Positions 42,080 to 49,961 of a stretch of DNA of 64,000 nucleotides are shown here, one piece after another (position 1 is the stretch's first letter; each line of letters starts with the position of its first letter). The translations under genes were made by a program, and so were the position numbers. This stretch comes from VRUE01 sp033856195 (GTDB taxonomy: Bacteria > Actinomycetota > Thermoleophilia > Solirubrobacterales > 70-9). The notes beneath the pieces are model-generated. The model worked only from the letters and a program-made list of their open reading frames with translations, ran no database searches and was not told the origin of the DNA. The stretch covers positions 62,001 to 126,000 of the forward strand of contig JAWVFL010000055.1 of NCBI GenBank assembly GCA_033856195.1, given 5' to 3'.

Positions 42080-44106
42080 GCGAGAGCGGAAACGGAGCGA
42101 CGCCCGAGCGGGAGACCCCGCTGCTCGACGAGATTCACGAACCGGCCGACCTGCACGGCCTGAACGACGAGCAGCTGCAGCAGGTCGCGCAGGAGATGCG
42201 CACCTACATCATCGACACGATCGGCGAGATCGGGGGGCATTTCGGAGCCAACCTCGGCACCTGCGAGCTGGCGGTGGCGCTGCACAGCATGCTCGACTCG
42301 CCCCGCGACAAGGTGCTCTGGGACGTCGGTCACCAGGCCTATCCGCACAAGATCCTCACCGGCCGCCGCGAGGGCCTGTCGACGATTCGCCAGTACGAGG
42401 GCCTCGCTCCGTTCTGCTCTGTCTTCGAGTCCGAGCACGACATCATGGGCGCCGGCCACGCCTCCACCTCGATCGGCTACGCGGTCGGGCTGAAGGAGGC
42501 GATGCGCAAGGGGATCGGCGAGGACGGCCGGGTCGCCGCCGTGATCGGCGATGGCGCGCTCACCGGGGGCGTCGCCTACGAGGCCCTGCACGCGGCCGGC
42601 GGCCTGCAGACGCCGATGGTGATCGTGCTCAACGACAACGGCATGTCGATCTCGCCCAACGTCGGCGCGCTCTCACGCTACTTCAACCGGGTGCGCCTCA
42701 ATCCGCGGCTCTTCCACGCTCGCGAGGGGGTAGAGGACCGGCTGACCAAGCTGCCACTCGGGCTCGGCAAGCGGATCGAACGGCTCGGCCCTGAGATCAA
42801 GTCGGCGATCAAGGCCTACTGGGCGCCGGGCCTCTTCTTCGAGGAGCTCGACCTTGCCTACATGGGCGTGATCGACGGCCACGACGTGCACGCGCTGCGC
42901 GAGGCCCTGCGCGAGGCCTTCGAGGCGGACCGTCCCGTCGTCGTCCACATCCACACGGTCAAGGGCAAGGGCTTCGCGCCGGCCGAGGAGGGCGGCTTGG
43001 AGGGAATGGAGAAATGGCACGCGGCGAAGCCGAAGTCGATCGTCGACGGCGCGCCGGCGCCGAAGCCCGTGGCGGTGCAGGAGTCCGATTCACCGCAGGC
43101 GATCGCGCCCGAGCGGCTCGAGAAGCCGTCGGCGGCCGGAGCGCCGCCCCAGTACACGCAGGTCTTCGCCGACGCGATCGTCGCCGAGGCCCGGCGCGAC
43201 AAGCGGGTGGTCGGAATCACCGCCGCGATGGCGGGGGGGACCGGCCTGCAGAAGCTCGCCGACGAGGAGCCCGAGCAGTACTACGACGTCGGCATCGCCG
43301 AGCAGAACGCGGTGCTGCTCGCCTCGGGGCTGGCGATCCAGGGTGGCAAGCCGGTTTGCGCGATCTACTCGACCTTCCTGCAGCGCGCCTTCGACCAGAT
43401 CGTCCACGACGTCTGCCTGCAGGAGCTCGACGTCACGTTCGCGATGGACCGGGCCGGCCTGGTCGGCGACGACGGTCCGACCCACCACGGCGCCTTCGAC
43501 GTCTCCTACTTCCGGCCGATCCCCAACGTCGTCCTGATGGCGCCGCGCGACGAGGCGATGCTGGCTCACATGCTGCGCACCGCAATCGCCCACGACGGCC
43601 CGGCGGCGCTGCGCTACCCGCGCGGTGCGGCCGAGGGGGTCGAGCTGCCCGCGCAGCCGGAGGAGCTTCCGATCGGCACGGGGGAGCTGCTGGTCAGCGG
43701 CGAGCGGGTGGCGCTGCTCGGCTACGGCTACGGGGTGTCCGTGGCGCTCGGCGCGGCGAAGATCCTCGCCGCCCACGACCTCACCGCGACCGTCGCCGAC
43801 GCCCGCTTCGCCAAGCCGCTCGACACCGAGCTGCTCGAGCGGCTCGCGATCGGCCACGACCTGGTGGTGACGATCGAGGAGAACGTCCTGCCGGGAGGCT
43901 TCGGCTCGGCCGTGCTCGAGCACCTCGAGGACGCCTTCGCCGACCGTCCCGGCGAGCGCGCCCGCATCCTCCGCATCGGCTTGCCCGACCGCTACGTCAC
44001 CCACGGCAAGCCGGCCCTGCTGCGCGAGGAGGTCGGCCTCACCGAGGAGTCGGTCGCCGAGCGTGTCCTCGCCGCGCTGCGCTCCGGCGAGCCCGCCCTC
44101 AGCTGA
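42076..44106 (+). CDS. dxs: 1-deoxy-D-xylulose-5-phosphate synthase
   Basis: 676 aa. Thiamine-diphosphate motif GDGALTGGVAYEALH...NDNGMSIS, GHxxTS-like GAGHASTSIGYA, transketolase core FDVGIAEQ (YYDVGIAEQNAV) and DGPTHHGAFD. First step of the non-mevalonate isoprenoid route. About 45 residues longer than average, with a linker at about 320-355 rich in Ala/Pro. Confidence 0.95.
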   Translation: MSESGNGATPERETPLLDEIHEPADLHGLNDEQLQQVAQEMRTYIIDTIGEIGGHFGANLGTCELAVALHSMLDSPRDKVLWDVGHQAYPHKILTGRREGLSTIRQYEGLAPFCSVFESEHDIMGAGHASTSIGYAVGLKEAMRKGIGEDGRVAAVIGDGALTGGVAYEALHAAGGLQTPMVIVLNDNGMSISPNVGALSRYFNRVRLNPRLFHAREGVEDRLTKLPLGLGKRIERLGPEIKSAIKAYWAPGLFFEELDLAYMGVIDGHDVHALREALREAFEADRPVVVHIHTVKGKGFAPAEEGGLEGMEKWHAAKPKSIVDGAPAPKPVAVQESDSPQAIAPERLEKPSAAGAPPQYTQVFADAIVAEARRDKRVVGITAAMAGGTGLQKLADEEPEQYYDVGIAEQNAVLLASGLAIQGGKPVCAIYSTFLQRAFDQIVHDVCLQELDVTFAMDRAGLVGDDGPTHHGAFDVSYFRPIPNVVLMAPRDEAMLAHMLRTAIAHDGPAALRYPRGAAEGVELPAQPEELPIGTGELLVSGERVALLGYGYGVSVALGAAKILAAHDLTATVADARFAKPLDTELLERLAIGHDLVVTIEENVLPGGFGSAVLEHLEDAFADRPGERARILRIGLPDRYVTHGKPALLREEVGLTEESVAERVLAALRSGEPALS

Positions 44107-44154
44107 TCCGGCCCAGTCCCGATCGGATCGCGAATCCGCCCCAAAAATTGGGGC

Positions 44155-44183
44155 TTGCGTCAAAACGCTCAATCGGTTAGCCT
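44155..44183 (+). promoter_or_regulatory. Promoter of leader copy A
   Basis: TTGCGT (44155-44160) and TAGCCT (44178-44183) are 17 bp apart; the start near 44190 falls just before the repeated leader sequence. A GCCCC...GGGGC hairpin upstream (about 44138-44153) could end dxs transcription. Confidence 0.5.
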
Positions 44184-44194
44184 GCCGTCGTCTC

Positions 44195-44276
44195 TTCTGG
44201 GGTTACTCGAGGGAGGAGAGGCATCTCTATGTATGTGGATCCGCACGTAGGGAGCGTCGTGGATCTACTGCCTTAG
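44195..44276 (+). repeat. Leader repeat copy A with a 15-codon frame
   Basis: TTCTGGGGTTACT, two changed bases, then AGGGAGGAGAG match copies B and C; ATCTCTAT-TATGTGGATCCG matches copy C. After GGGAGGAG a frame at 44229-44276 encodes MYVDPHVGSVVDLLP. The opening resembles small MYVDP-type membrane proteins of actinobacteria, cut short here. Confidence 0.5.
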
Positions 44277-44325
44277 CCGCGCCGGTGCCAAAGGCACCGC
44301 GCCGCGGTGGGCGGATGGTCGACCT

Positions 44326-44856
44326 CTATGGCGTCTGCGTCGCCGAACCGCGGCTGAGCAGCCACGTCGCCAGGCCGGCGGCCAGGTAAGCGGTCGCCGC
44401 GATCAGGAGGATGAACTTGCAGGCGGCGAAGATCGTCGCCAAAAGGGGGAGTGCGGCGCCGGCGCCATCGAGAGTGAGCAGCAGGCAGACGTTCTCCAGC
44501 CCGTCGAAGGTGGCTCCGAGGGCGCCGAAGTAAACGACAACCCCTCCAACAGCGGCCAGGCGACGCCAGCCCCGCCCTCTGGCGAGATCGCGAACCGCCG
44601 CAAGGGCAAGGGTGAGGAAGGTGCCGTAGGCAAGCAGGAAGCCGAAGTCGATCCAGAGCGACTCGCGAGCGGCGTCTTGGCCGTCCTCGCCCCATTCAGC
44701 GAGAATCTCGTCGGCCCGGTCCTGGCCACCCGTCAGCTCGAAGGGGACCATCCCTGGTCCGCCGGTGTCCGTCATTCGGCTCTCGGCGGGAGACATTGCC
44801 AGGAACAGGACCACCGTCGCGATCCCCGATGCGATCAGTCCCCGCCCGCGCGTCAC
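44326..44856 (-). CDS. Four-helix membrane protein, function unknown
   Basis: 176 aa. TAGATT ends six bases before the GTG (minus strand), so it is probably leaderless. One N-terminal hydrophobic segment (about 7-24) precedes an exposed loop with FELTGGQDRADEIL, followed by three more segments (about 66-86, 101-123, 137-165). The topology and loop recall a widespread uncharacterised actinobacterial family. It lies between leader copy A and the left end of element 2. Confidence 0.6.
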   Translation of the reverse strand: MTRGRGLIASGIATVVLFLAMSPAESRMTDTGGPGMVPFELTGGQDRADEILAEWGEDGQDAARESLWIDFGFLLAYGTFLTLALAAVRDLARGRGWRRLAAVGGVVVYFGALGATFDGLENVCLLLTLDGAGAALPLLATIFAACKFILLIAATAYLAAGLATWLLSRGSATQTP

Positions 44857-45030
44857 GCTGGGAATCTATTGGAGCCCATTGCGGCGATGTTTCCGAAGCT
44901 CTTTCCAGAGCTCGAAGGCCCGTCATTGGTCTCGAGTGAATCGGTTTCGCGATGAAGGCCAAGCGCCTATTGGCGGTAGCCGCGTAGGTCCGATGCAAAC
45001 TGGCGTAGGGATTGGTTTTTGTAGAGCGCT

Positions 45031-45093
45031 ACAACAGAAAACGCCCCGGCGGGGAGCCGAGGCGAATTCTGGGGTTACTACAGGGAGGAGAGA
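45031..45093 (+). repeat. Leader repeat copy B; left attachment site of element 2
   Basis: Hairpin CGCCCCGGC-GGGGA-GCCGAGGCG (45042-45064), flanked by AGAA and TTCT that can extend it, then a 27-bp core at 45067-45093 identical to 50911-50937. The 17-bp upstream part ACAACAGAAAACGCCCC also matches copy C exactly. The region 44857-45264 has no gene; it holds this copy and the arm sites. Confidence 0.7.
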
Positions 45094-45185
45094 ACTGCGA
45101 GGGACCGCATCGCAAAGCGGAAAGCGGCTTGCAGAGTCGGACGCGATCCGGCTGAGTCCGGTTGAAACCGGCTGAATCCGTGGCC

Positions 45186-45208
45186 GACTGTGGCACGATT
45201 GCGGCACC
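45186..45208 (+). repeat. Left arm-type sites of element 2
   Basis: GACTGTGGCAC (45186-45196) and a degenerate unit ATTGCGGCACC (45198-45208), 12 bp apart, match the pair at the right end. Nearby CCGGCTGAGTCCG and CCGGCTGAATCCG form another direct repeat (about 45151-45180). Confidence 0.6.
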
Positions 45209-45264
45209 AGGGAAGGCAAACGCTTAACCGATGGGGTGGGTATGGTCGGCGCTGCCGACCGGAA

Positions 45265-46023
45265 TTAAGCAGCTTTCTTCATAGAGCTAAATTCAACGGT
45301 TTTTTCGCCTTCATGTGCCAGTTCGATTCTTCGACGCTCTACTCGGCGCGTGTCTCTGACCGATAGACCCCAAATCGCAGCGACGTAGGGAGCGGCGGCC
45401 ACGGTGAGGATTAGGGGCAACGCGAGCGACCTCAGGGCTTCGCTTTTGTCGAATTGACTCCAAGCCGTGACGATGCTGAGCAGCACGTAGAAAAACATGA
45501 TTGCCCCGACCACCACCAGGCCCCTTTCGCCACCCTGACGCAGGGGGTTTAGGTCGTCCCGCTTACTCTTTTCGCCGACGGTCTGAGCGATCAAAAAGAA
45601 GGCGAGGACGGGGAACAGGACCAGCTCAATCGGGAGGCTAAAAGTCTTGAGGTTGACCAAGACCTCCACAAAGACCGTCACCGAAATCACCCCGAGCGCA
45701 GCCGAGGCAAGCCGTGTTCCCTCTCGTTTGATGCAAACCGCGATCAGCGACCAGCCCGCCGTCACGGTCCAGAACAGGGCAGCGAATGCAAGGCCCGGAT
45801 GCCAGAAGCCGACCCGATCCAGCAGGTAGAGCACCCCTGCTATGTATGGGATGAAGCCGAGGAACATCCAAGCCAGGCCACTCCTTAGGACCGAAACTAG
45901 GGTCCTGCCGAGGCTTTTAAGTTCGCCAAGGCTCGTGATAAGGACGACGAATAGAAAGACCCCGGCCCAGATCAGAAAGGCCGTCTCACGGCTGTTGAAG
46001 GCGACATCGAACACGCCTTCCAT
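45265..46023 (-). CDS. Multi-pass membrane protein, element cargo
   Basis: 252 aa from ATG 46023 (a frame from 46086 adds 21 Arg/Gly-rich residues). About seven hydrophobic segments are spread over residues 15-230; NSRETAFLIWAGVF opens the first and SLPIELVLFPVLAFFLIA is typical of the middle. It resembles an uncharacterised membrane family found sporadically in mobile elements, from memory. Lying next to the left end, it is likely cargo, possibly exclusion or defence. Confidence 0.6.
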   Translation of the reverse strand: MEGVFDVAFNSRETAFLIWAGVFLFVVLITSLGELKSLGRTLVSVLRSGLAWMFLGFIPYIAGVLYLLDRVGFWHPGLAFAALFWTVTAGWSLIAVCIKREGTRLASAALGVISVTVFVEVLVNLKTFSLPIELVLFPVLAFFLIAQTVGEKSKRDDLNPLRQGGERGLVVVGAIMFFYVLLSIVTAWSQFDKSEALRSLALPLILTVAAAPYVAAIWGLSVRDTRRVERRRIELAHEGEKTVEFSSMKKAA

Positions 46024-46184
46024 GATCGGGGCTGGACCGGCGGCAGACCTCAGGCGGCTACCGCGCCCGTGCCTTCCTCTGCCCATCGCGTCGTTTGCGC
46101 AAGCGCTTTGAGGTCGACCGGGTCAGATCGCACGGATCAGCGTTCGAGCCGTGCAGACATAAAACCTCTTGCGCATGTGGTTGG

Positions 46185-46336
46185 GACCACTTTGGTCCCT
46201 CGCCGCCCTGTTAGGCATGACCTTTTGGATTTCGCCTCCGCCTCGCCGGACCGCAACTGCGCTTTTTAACTGCGGCGTTGGCAGCTTCCGCCTTACAACC
46301 GCACAACCACGTGGTTGTGACCACTTTGGCGGCTCG
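46185..46336 (+). repeat. CCACTTT repeat pair and palindrome of element 2
   Basis: GACCACTTTGGTCCCTCG (46185-46202) and GACCACTTTGGCGGCTCG (46319-46336) are direct repeats; extended copies from 46174 and 46308 agree at 24 of 29 positions. The perfect palindrome CACAACCACGTGGTTGTG (46302-46319) abuts the second. The span 46024-46749 holds these, the iterons and the 46-bp box, with no other convincing gene. Confidence 0.6.
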
Positions 46337-46374
46337 TGTCTCCGTAGGTACATGGAACCTGCCTACGCATCGCC

Positions 46375-46428
46375 GCTTCGTCCCTCGCTTCGGGGGAGGC
46401 TGCGGCCATCGTTTCGTCCATCACTTCG
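46375..46428 (+). repeat. Five 12-bp-spaced iterons of element 2
   Basis: Hexamers start exactly every 12 bp: GCTTCG (46375), GCTTCG (46387), GCTGCG (46399), GTTTCG (46411), ACTTCG (46423). Same number, period and orientation as in element 1. Confidence 0.65.
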
Positions 46429-46465
46429 CGGCCTGGCGAGGCCCAACGTCCGCCAGCGCCCCTCG

Positions 46466-46511
46466 CAGCGCCGTTTGCGGGCCTGGCGTTTTGCCGACAT
46501 TCCTACGCCAC
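46466..46511 (+). repeat. 46-bp box identical in both elements
   Basis: Perfect match to the complement of 12252-12297, 38 bp after the iterons and 238 bp before the replication-relaxation GTG. Begins CAGCGCCGTTTGCGG and ends CATTCCTACGCCAC. Confidence 0.75.
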
Positions 46512-46749
46512 CCCCGGTTCAAAACATCAGGTCGGTTGCGACGGTCGTCATTGCCCTCTCGATCTTCTCCACGTCCCTTGCACTCGACGCCTGCGCTACC
46601 ACCTCCGCGCTGGCTCGGCAACGCTTCTGCATCACCTCGGCGACCGAAATCGCCTTGGTGCTGCCAACTCCGCCTCCACAGCCGATCACCGGCTCCGCGC
46701 TGGCTTCGCAGCGCTTCGCCGTCAATCGGTCGCGACCTTGGGGGTCAGC

Positions 46750-47637
46750 GTGAGTTGGAAGGCGGCAGCAAGCTTGCGGTTCCCCGAGGGGACCGCCGAG
46801 GTCATTGCCTCGCTTGGCGAGCATCGCGTCCTCTCGACCGCCCAGGTGCGCGCGATTCACTTCCCTGATCGCGGCATCCGGCGCGCTCAGCAAGCCCTCG
46901 CCTACTTGGAGCGGGCGGGTCTGATCGCCTATGCCGAAGCGCGCCGCGCTCCCCGCCGCTTGTGGTTCCTGACCGAGCGCGGCGCTGACCTGGCGCTCGA
47001 CGCCGGCGAAGTGGAGCGCCGGCCAAAGGTCCTCAGTCCCCAGCAGGCGGCGGGACCGCTGCGCGCCCACACGCTCGGCGTCAATGAGGTCGGGATCAGC
47101 TTCCTGCGCGCGGCGCGTGAACGGGGCGACGATTTCGGCCCGCTCTCCTGGCGGCACGAGGTCGCCCACCCCCTCAACCGTGGTCGCGGCCGCGCTCGCC
47201 GGATGCTGATCGCCGACGCAGTGCTGAGCTACCTGCGCGCCGACGAGGATCACATCATCTTCCATCAATGCTTCGTGGAGGTAGACCGGGCGACGCTCTC
47301 GGTTGAACGCCTGGTCGCGGAGTTGGCCCGCTACGGCCAGCTTCGCCGCGCTCGCGACAAAGGCGGCGAGCCGTTGTGGCGCAGCCACTATCCGAGCTTC
47401 CCACCTGTGCTTTGCGTTCTGGCCGGTGCGTCGCGTGAGGCTCTGGTTCGTCGGCGGGACATTACGATCGCGCTGCTGGAAGGCCACCCGGAACTATCGC
47501 GCGCCTACGGCGTGACGATCAGCTTTTGCTTCTTGGACGACCTGAGGAGTCGCGGGCCTTTTGCGCCGATCTTCCGCGAGGTCGGCGAGCCGGATCGGCC
47601 GGTGGACTGGCTGGCGAGGGGCACGGCGATTGACTAA
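46750..47637 (+). CDS. Replication-relaxation family protein of element 2
   Basis: 295 aa from GTG 46750, which overlaps a TGA in the upstream frame (GTGA) as in element 1. Same domain order as its paralogue: winged helix (VIASLGEHRVLSTAQVRAIHF, RRLWFLTERG), HTLGVNEVGISFLRAA, VEVDRATLSVERLVAELARYG, and a C-terminal GPFAPIF region. The upstream conserved frame (ending 46753) lacks an ATG; an ATT occupies that position. Confidence 0.8.
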   Translation: MSWKAAASLRFPEGTAEVIASLGEHRVLSTAQVRAIHFPDRGIRRAQQALAYLERAGLIAYAEARRAPRRLWFLTERGADLALDAGEVERRPKVLSPQQAAGPLRAHTLGVNEVGISFLRAARERGDDFGPLSWRHEVAHPLNRGRGRARRMLIADAVLSYLRADEDHIIFHQCFVEVDRATLSVERLVAELARYGQLRRARDKGGEPLWRSHYPSFPPVLCVLAGASREALVRRRDITIALLEGHPELSRAYGVTISFCFLDDLRSRGPFAPIFREVGEPDRPVDWLARGTAID

Positions 47638-47839
47638 GAAGCTCGCCGTCTCGATCCCTCGGATTGCTCTCACTCCGGCAGAGGCGGCGGTAGCCATCGG
47701 AGTTGGCCCGGATTTCTTCGATGCCAACGTGGCACCGGACCTGCGACTGATTCGACGAGGCCGCAAGCGCCTGGTTCCGGTCGCCGAGCTTGAACGCTGG
47801 GCTGCCGAGAACGCCGAGCAAGTGCTGAAGGGGCGATGA
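47630..47839 (+). CDS. Excisionase-like helix-turn-helix protein of element 2
   Basis: 69 aa from TTG 47630, overlapping the previous stop by 8 bp. HTH: RIALTPAEAAVAIGVGPDFFDANVAP followed by a wing RLIRRGRKRLVPVAELERWA, typical of excisionase-family proteins. It plays the part of the 10858-11133 gene of element 1. Confidence 0.7.
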   Translation: MTKKLAVSIPRIALTPAEAAVAIGVGPDFFDANVAPDLRLIRRGRKRLVPVAELERWAAENAEQVLKGR

Positions 47840-47867
47840 CCCTGGACAAGCTTCTAGGCTGCCGGGC

Positions 47868-48068
47868 ATGGCTGATGCCAAAGGCGAGAAAGCACGACGC
47901 GCGGTGCGGGCCGCGCAGGCGAAGTTCAAGCGCGATCAGGACGCGGCTCGGAAAGAGCGCCGCAAAGCATTCGCCGATGCGCAGAGGGCGGGACTCTCGC
48001 TACGTGACATCGGCGAAGAGGTCGATCTGCACCACACTCGAGTCGCAGAAATCATCCGCGACGAGTAG
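47868..48068 (+). CDS. Small leaderless HTH protein (element 2)
   Basis: 66 aa, a paralogue of the 13862-14065 product: basic coil then LSLRDIGEEVDLHHTRVAEII. TAGGCT (47855-47860) lies seven bases before the ATG in the same TAGGCTGCCGGG context as in element 1, so both are probably leaderless. Likely regulator. Confidence 0.72.
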   Translation: MADAKGEKARRAVRAAQAKFKRDQDAARKERRKAFADAQRAGLSLRDIGEEVDLHHTRVAEIIRDE

Positions 48069-48106
48069 CCCACAACTGTTGGGGAAAACCCAACAGTTGT
48101 GCTACT
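48064..48106. terminator. Long inverted repeat after the small HTH gene (element 2)
   Basis: CACAACTGTTGGG (48071-48083) and its perfect complement (48089-48101) enclose GAAAA; AGTAG and CTACT extend the stem past a 2-nt bulge. The outer strand includes the stop codon. It parallels the hairpin at 13833-13853. Terminator or operator. Confidence 0.55.
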
Positions 48107-48187
48107 TTCGGGATTCAAACAAAAGCGGCGACCCGCCGCGCTATGAACGCGACGGGCCGCCTGACCACAAGGAGAGTGATCCTCCTC

Positions 48188-48481
48188 ATGGCTGACGAGA
48201 ACCCTACGGGTCGCGCGTCGCACGATCCCCCTTCCCCGGCAGGGGAGGACAGAAGAACCGAGAGCGCCGTCCTGGCGCTTCTCCTCGATGAACACCCGAC
48301 TCGGCTGACGATGGACGAGCTGATCCTTGTCCTTCATGCCGATCCCGAGCGAGGCGATCCTGAGGACGCCGCAGGGCGGGCAGTTCGTGAACTGGTCGGT
48401 GCCGGACTAATGCACCGCGAGGGACGCTTCCTGTCGCCCTCGCGAGCGGCGCTGTACTTCGCTGCCTTGGAAGCGGTCTGA
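48188..48481 (+). CDS. Winged-helix-like regulator of element 2 (chimeric N-terminus)
   Basis: 97 aa. Residues 1-9 and the whole leader resemble the 116-aa gene of element 1 (13392-13742), while residues about 26-97 (AVLALLLDEHP, AVRELVGAGLM, SPSRAAL) match the 83-aa gene (13144-13395). This fits a deletion that fused the start of one gene to the body of the next. The leader has AGGAG and CTCCT seven bases apart before the ATG. The stop shares a base with the next start. Confidence 0.62.
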   Translation: MADENPTGRASHDPPSPAGEDRRTESAVLALLLDEHPTRLTMDELILVLHADPERGDPEDAAGRAVRELVGAGLMHREGRFLSPSRAALYFAALEAV

Positions 48482-48747
48482 TGGATGTCGCGGCGCAGTT
48501 CGGCGACAACCTTGTTCGTGCCCGCAGGCTCGCGGACCTCTCCCAGGACGAGTTGAGCGTTCGGGCCTCAGTTCATCGAACCGAGATCAGCCAGCTTGAG
48601 CGCGGTCTGCGCATAGCCCGGATCGACACGCTGGCGAAGCTCTGCGCGAGTCTCGAAGTCGAGCCGGGCGAGTTGATGGCGGGGATTGATTGGAGTACGG
48701 GCGATACGCGGATCGGGCGCTTCAAGGAACGGACTCCCGATGGCTGA
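48481..48747 (+). CDS. XRE-family transcriptional regulator
   Basis: 88 aa. A cro/cI-type HTH fills residues about 8-62: LVRARRLADLSQDELSVRASVHRTEISQLERGLRIA, then TLAKLCASLEVEPGELM. It likely represses the integrase operon; the integrase ATG overlaps its end by 8 bp. Confidence 0.85.
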   Translation: MDVAAQFGDNLVRARRLADLSQDELSVRASVHRTEISQLERGLRIARIDTLAKLCASLEVEPGELMAGIDWSTGDTRIGRFKERTPDG

Positions 48748-49936
48748 GGGCATCCGAAAGCGACACTCGAAAGGTTGCAGCGCCCGCCACGGCGGGCGCT
48801 GCAACTGCAAGGCTGGCTGGGAGGCGTCGATCTACCTGGCGCGTGAGGACAAGCGCGTCACCAAGACGTTCGCCCGGAAGGCCGAGGCCAAGAGTTGGCG
48901 AGCGGAAGCTAAGCGCGCGGCTGACCGGGGAACGCTGCGTGCCACGCCGCAAGATGCTCGGAGCGTGGCCGTAGCTCTGCGGCAGTTCATCGCCGGGATG
49001 CAGGCGGGCACGATTCGTCCGAAGGGCAAAGAGCGCTACAAGCCGAACACGATCCGCTCTTATGAGCGGGCGCTGCGAGTTCACATAGCGCCGTCAGCGG
49101 TTGGCGGAATCAAGGTCGCCGATGTTCGTCGGCGCGACCTTCAAGCCCTTGCTGACGAACTACTAGCTGCCGAGCTTTCGGCTGGCACTGTCGGCAATGT
49201 CCTCAATCCGATTCAGGCGTTTTACCGCCGAGCCGTCGACCGCGACGAACTGACCCAGAACCCATCTGAGCGGATTGACCTCCCCAACGGGGACTCCAAA
49301 CGCCCGAAGCGAATCGCCACCCCGGCAGAAGCCGCAGCACTACTTGCTGCCCTCGACCCAGAGGATCGGCCGGTATGGGCCACGGCCTTCTATGCAGGTC
49401 TGCGCCGTGGCGAGCTTCAGGCATTGCGCGTTCGTGACATTGATCGGGAGGCGGACCTGATCGCCGTCGAGCGCGGCTGGGATCAGGTAGAGGGGGTGAT
49501 AGAGCCGAAGTCACGCGCAGGGCGTCGCAGCGTGCCGTTGCTGACGATCCTGCGGGATTACTTGGATGCGTATGTGCGCAGGACGGTCCGTAGCGGCGAC
49601 GACCTTGTTTTCGGCCGTACGCCTCAACAGGCGTTCTACGCCTCAACTGTCGATGGTCGGGCGAAGCGCGCTTGGGCGGCGGCGAACAAGCGGGAGCGCG
49701 AAGCGGGGGCGAAGCCTGAGTCCTCTGAGTCTGCGCTGCTGACGCCGATCAGCTTGCACCTTTGCCGCCATACCTTCGCCTCGCTACTGATCGACTCCGG
49801 GGCGAACGCGAAGGCGATTCAGGAGTTCATGGGCCACTCGAAAATCCAGACCACCTTTGATGTCTACGGCCATCTTCTGCCGGGGAGCCGTGATGAGGTT
49901 CGGCAGCGCATGAACGCCTACCTGGCTCGTTCCTAG
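48740..49936 (+). CDS. Tyrosine recombinase (integrase) of element 2
   Basis: 398 aa from ATG 48740. A short Cys/His-rich start (GCSARHGGRCNCKAGW) leads the arm-binding domain; the catalytic domain shows YAGLRRGELQALRV (Arg), LHLCRHTFASLL (HxxR) and FMGHSKIQTTFDVYGHLLP (His, Tyr). It is only distantly similar to the element 1 integrase, in line with a different target. The predicted arm sites are GACTGTGGCAC repeats inside both ends. Confidence 0.92.
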   Translation: MAEGIRKRHSKGCSARHGGRCNCKAGWEASIYLAREDKRVTKTFARKAEAKSWRAEAKRAADRGTLRATPQDARSVAVALRQFIAGMQAGTIRPKGKERYKPNTIRSYERALRVHIAPSAVGGIKVADVRRRDLQALADELLAAELSAGTVGNVLNPIQAFYRRAVDRDELTQNPSERIDLPNGDSKRPKRIATPAEAAALLAALDPEDRPVWATAFYAGLRRGELQALRVRDIDREADLIAVERGWDQVEGVIEPKSRAGRRSVPLLTILRDYLDAYVRRTVRSGDDLVFGRTPQQAFYASTVDGRAKRAWAAANKREREAGAKPESSESALLTPISLHLCRHTFASLLIDSGANAKAIQEFMGHSKIQTTFDVYGHLLPGSRDEVRQRMNAYLARS

Positions 49937-49961
49937 CAGCGGTGCCCGATCAGTACGGGCT

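Noticed and set aside
46169..46753. 194-codon frame upstream of the replication-relaxation gene as a protein
   Set aside because: It has no ribosome site at its start and crosses the palindrome, iterons and identical box. Only its last part, matched by the small frame in element 1, may be translated.
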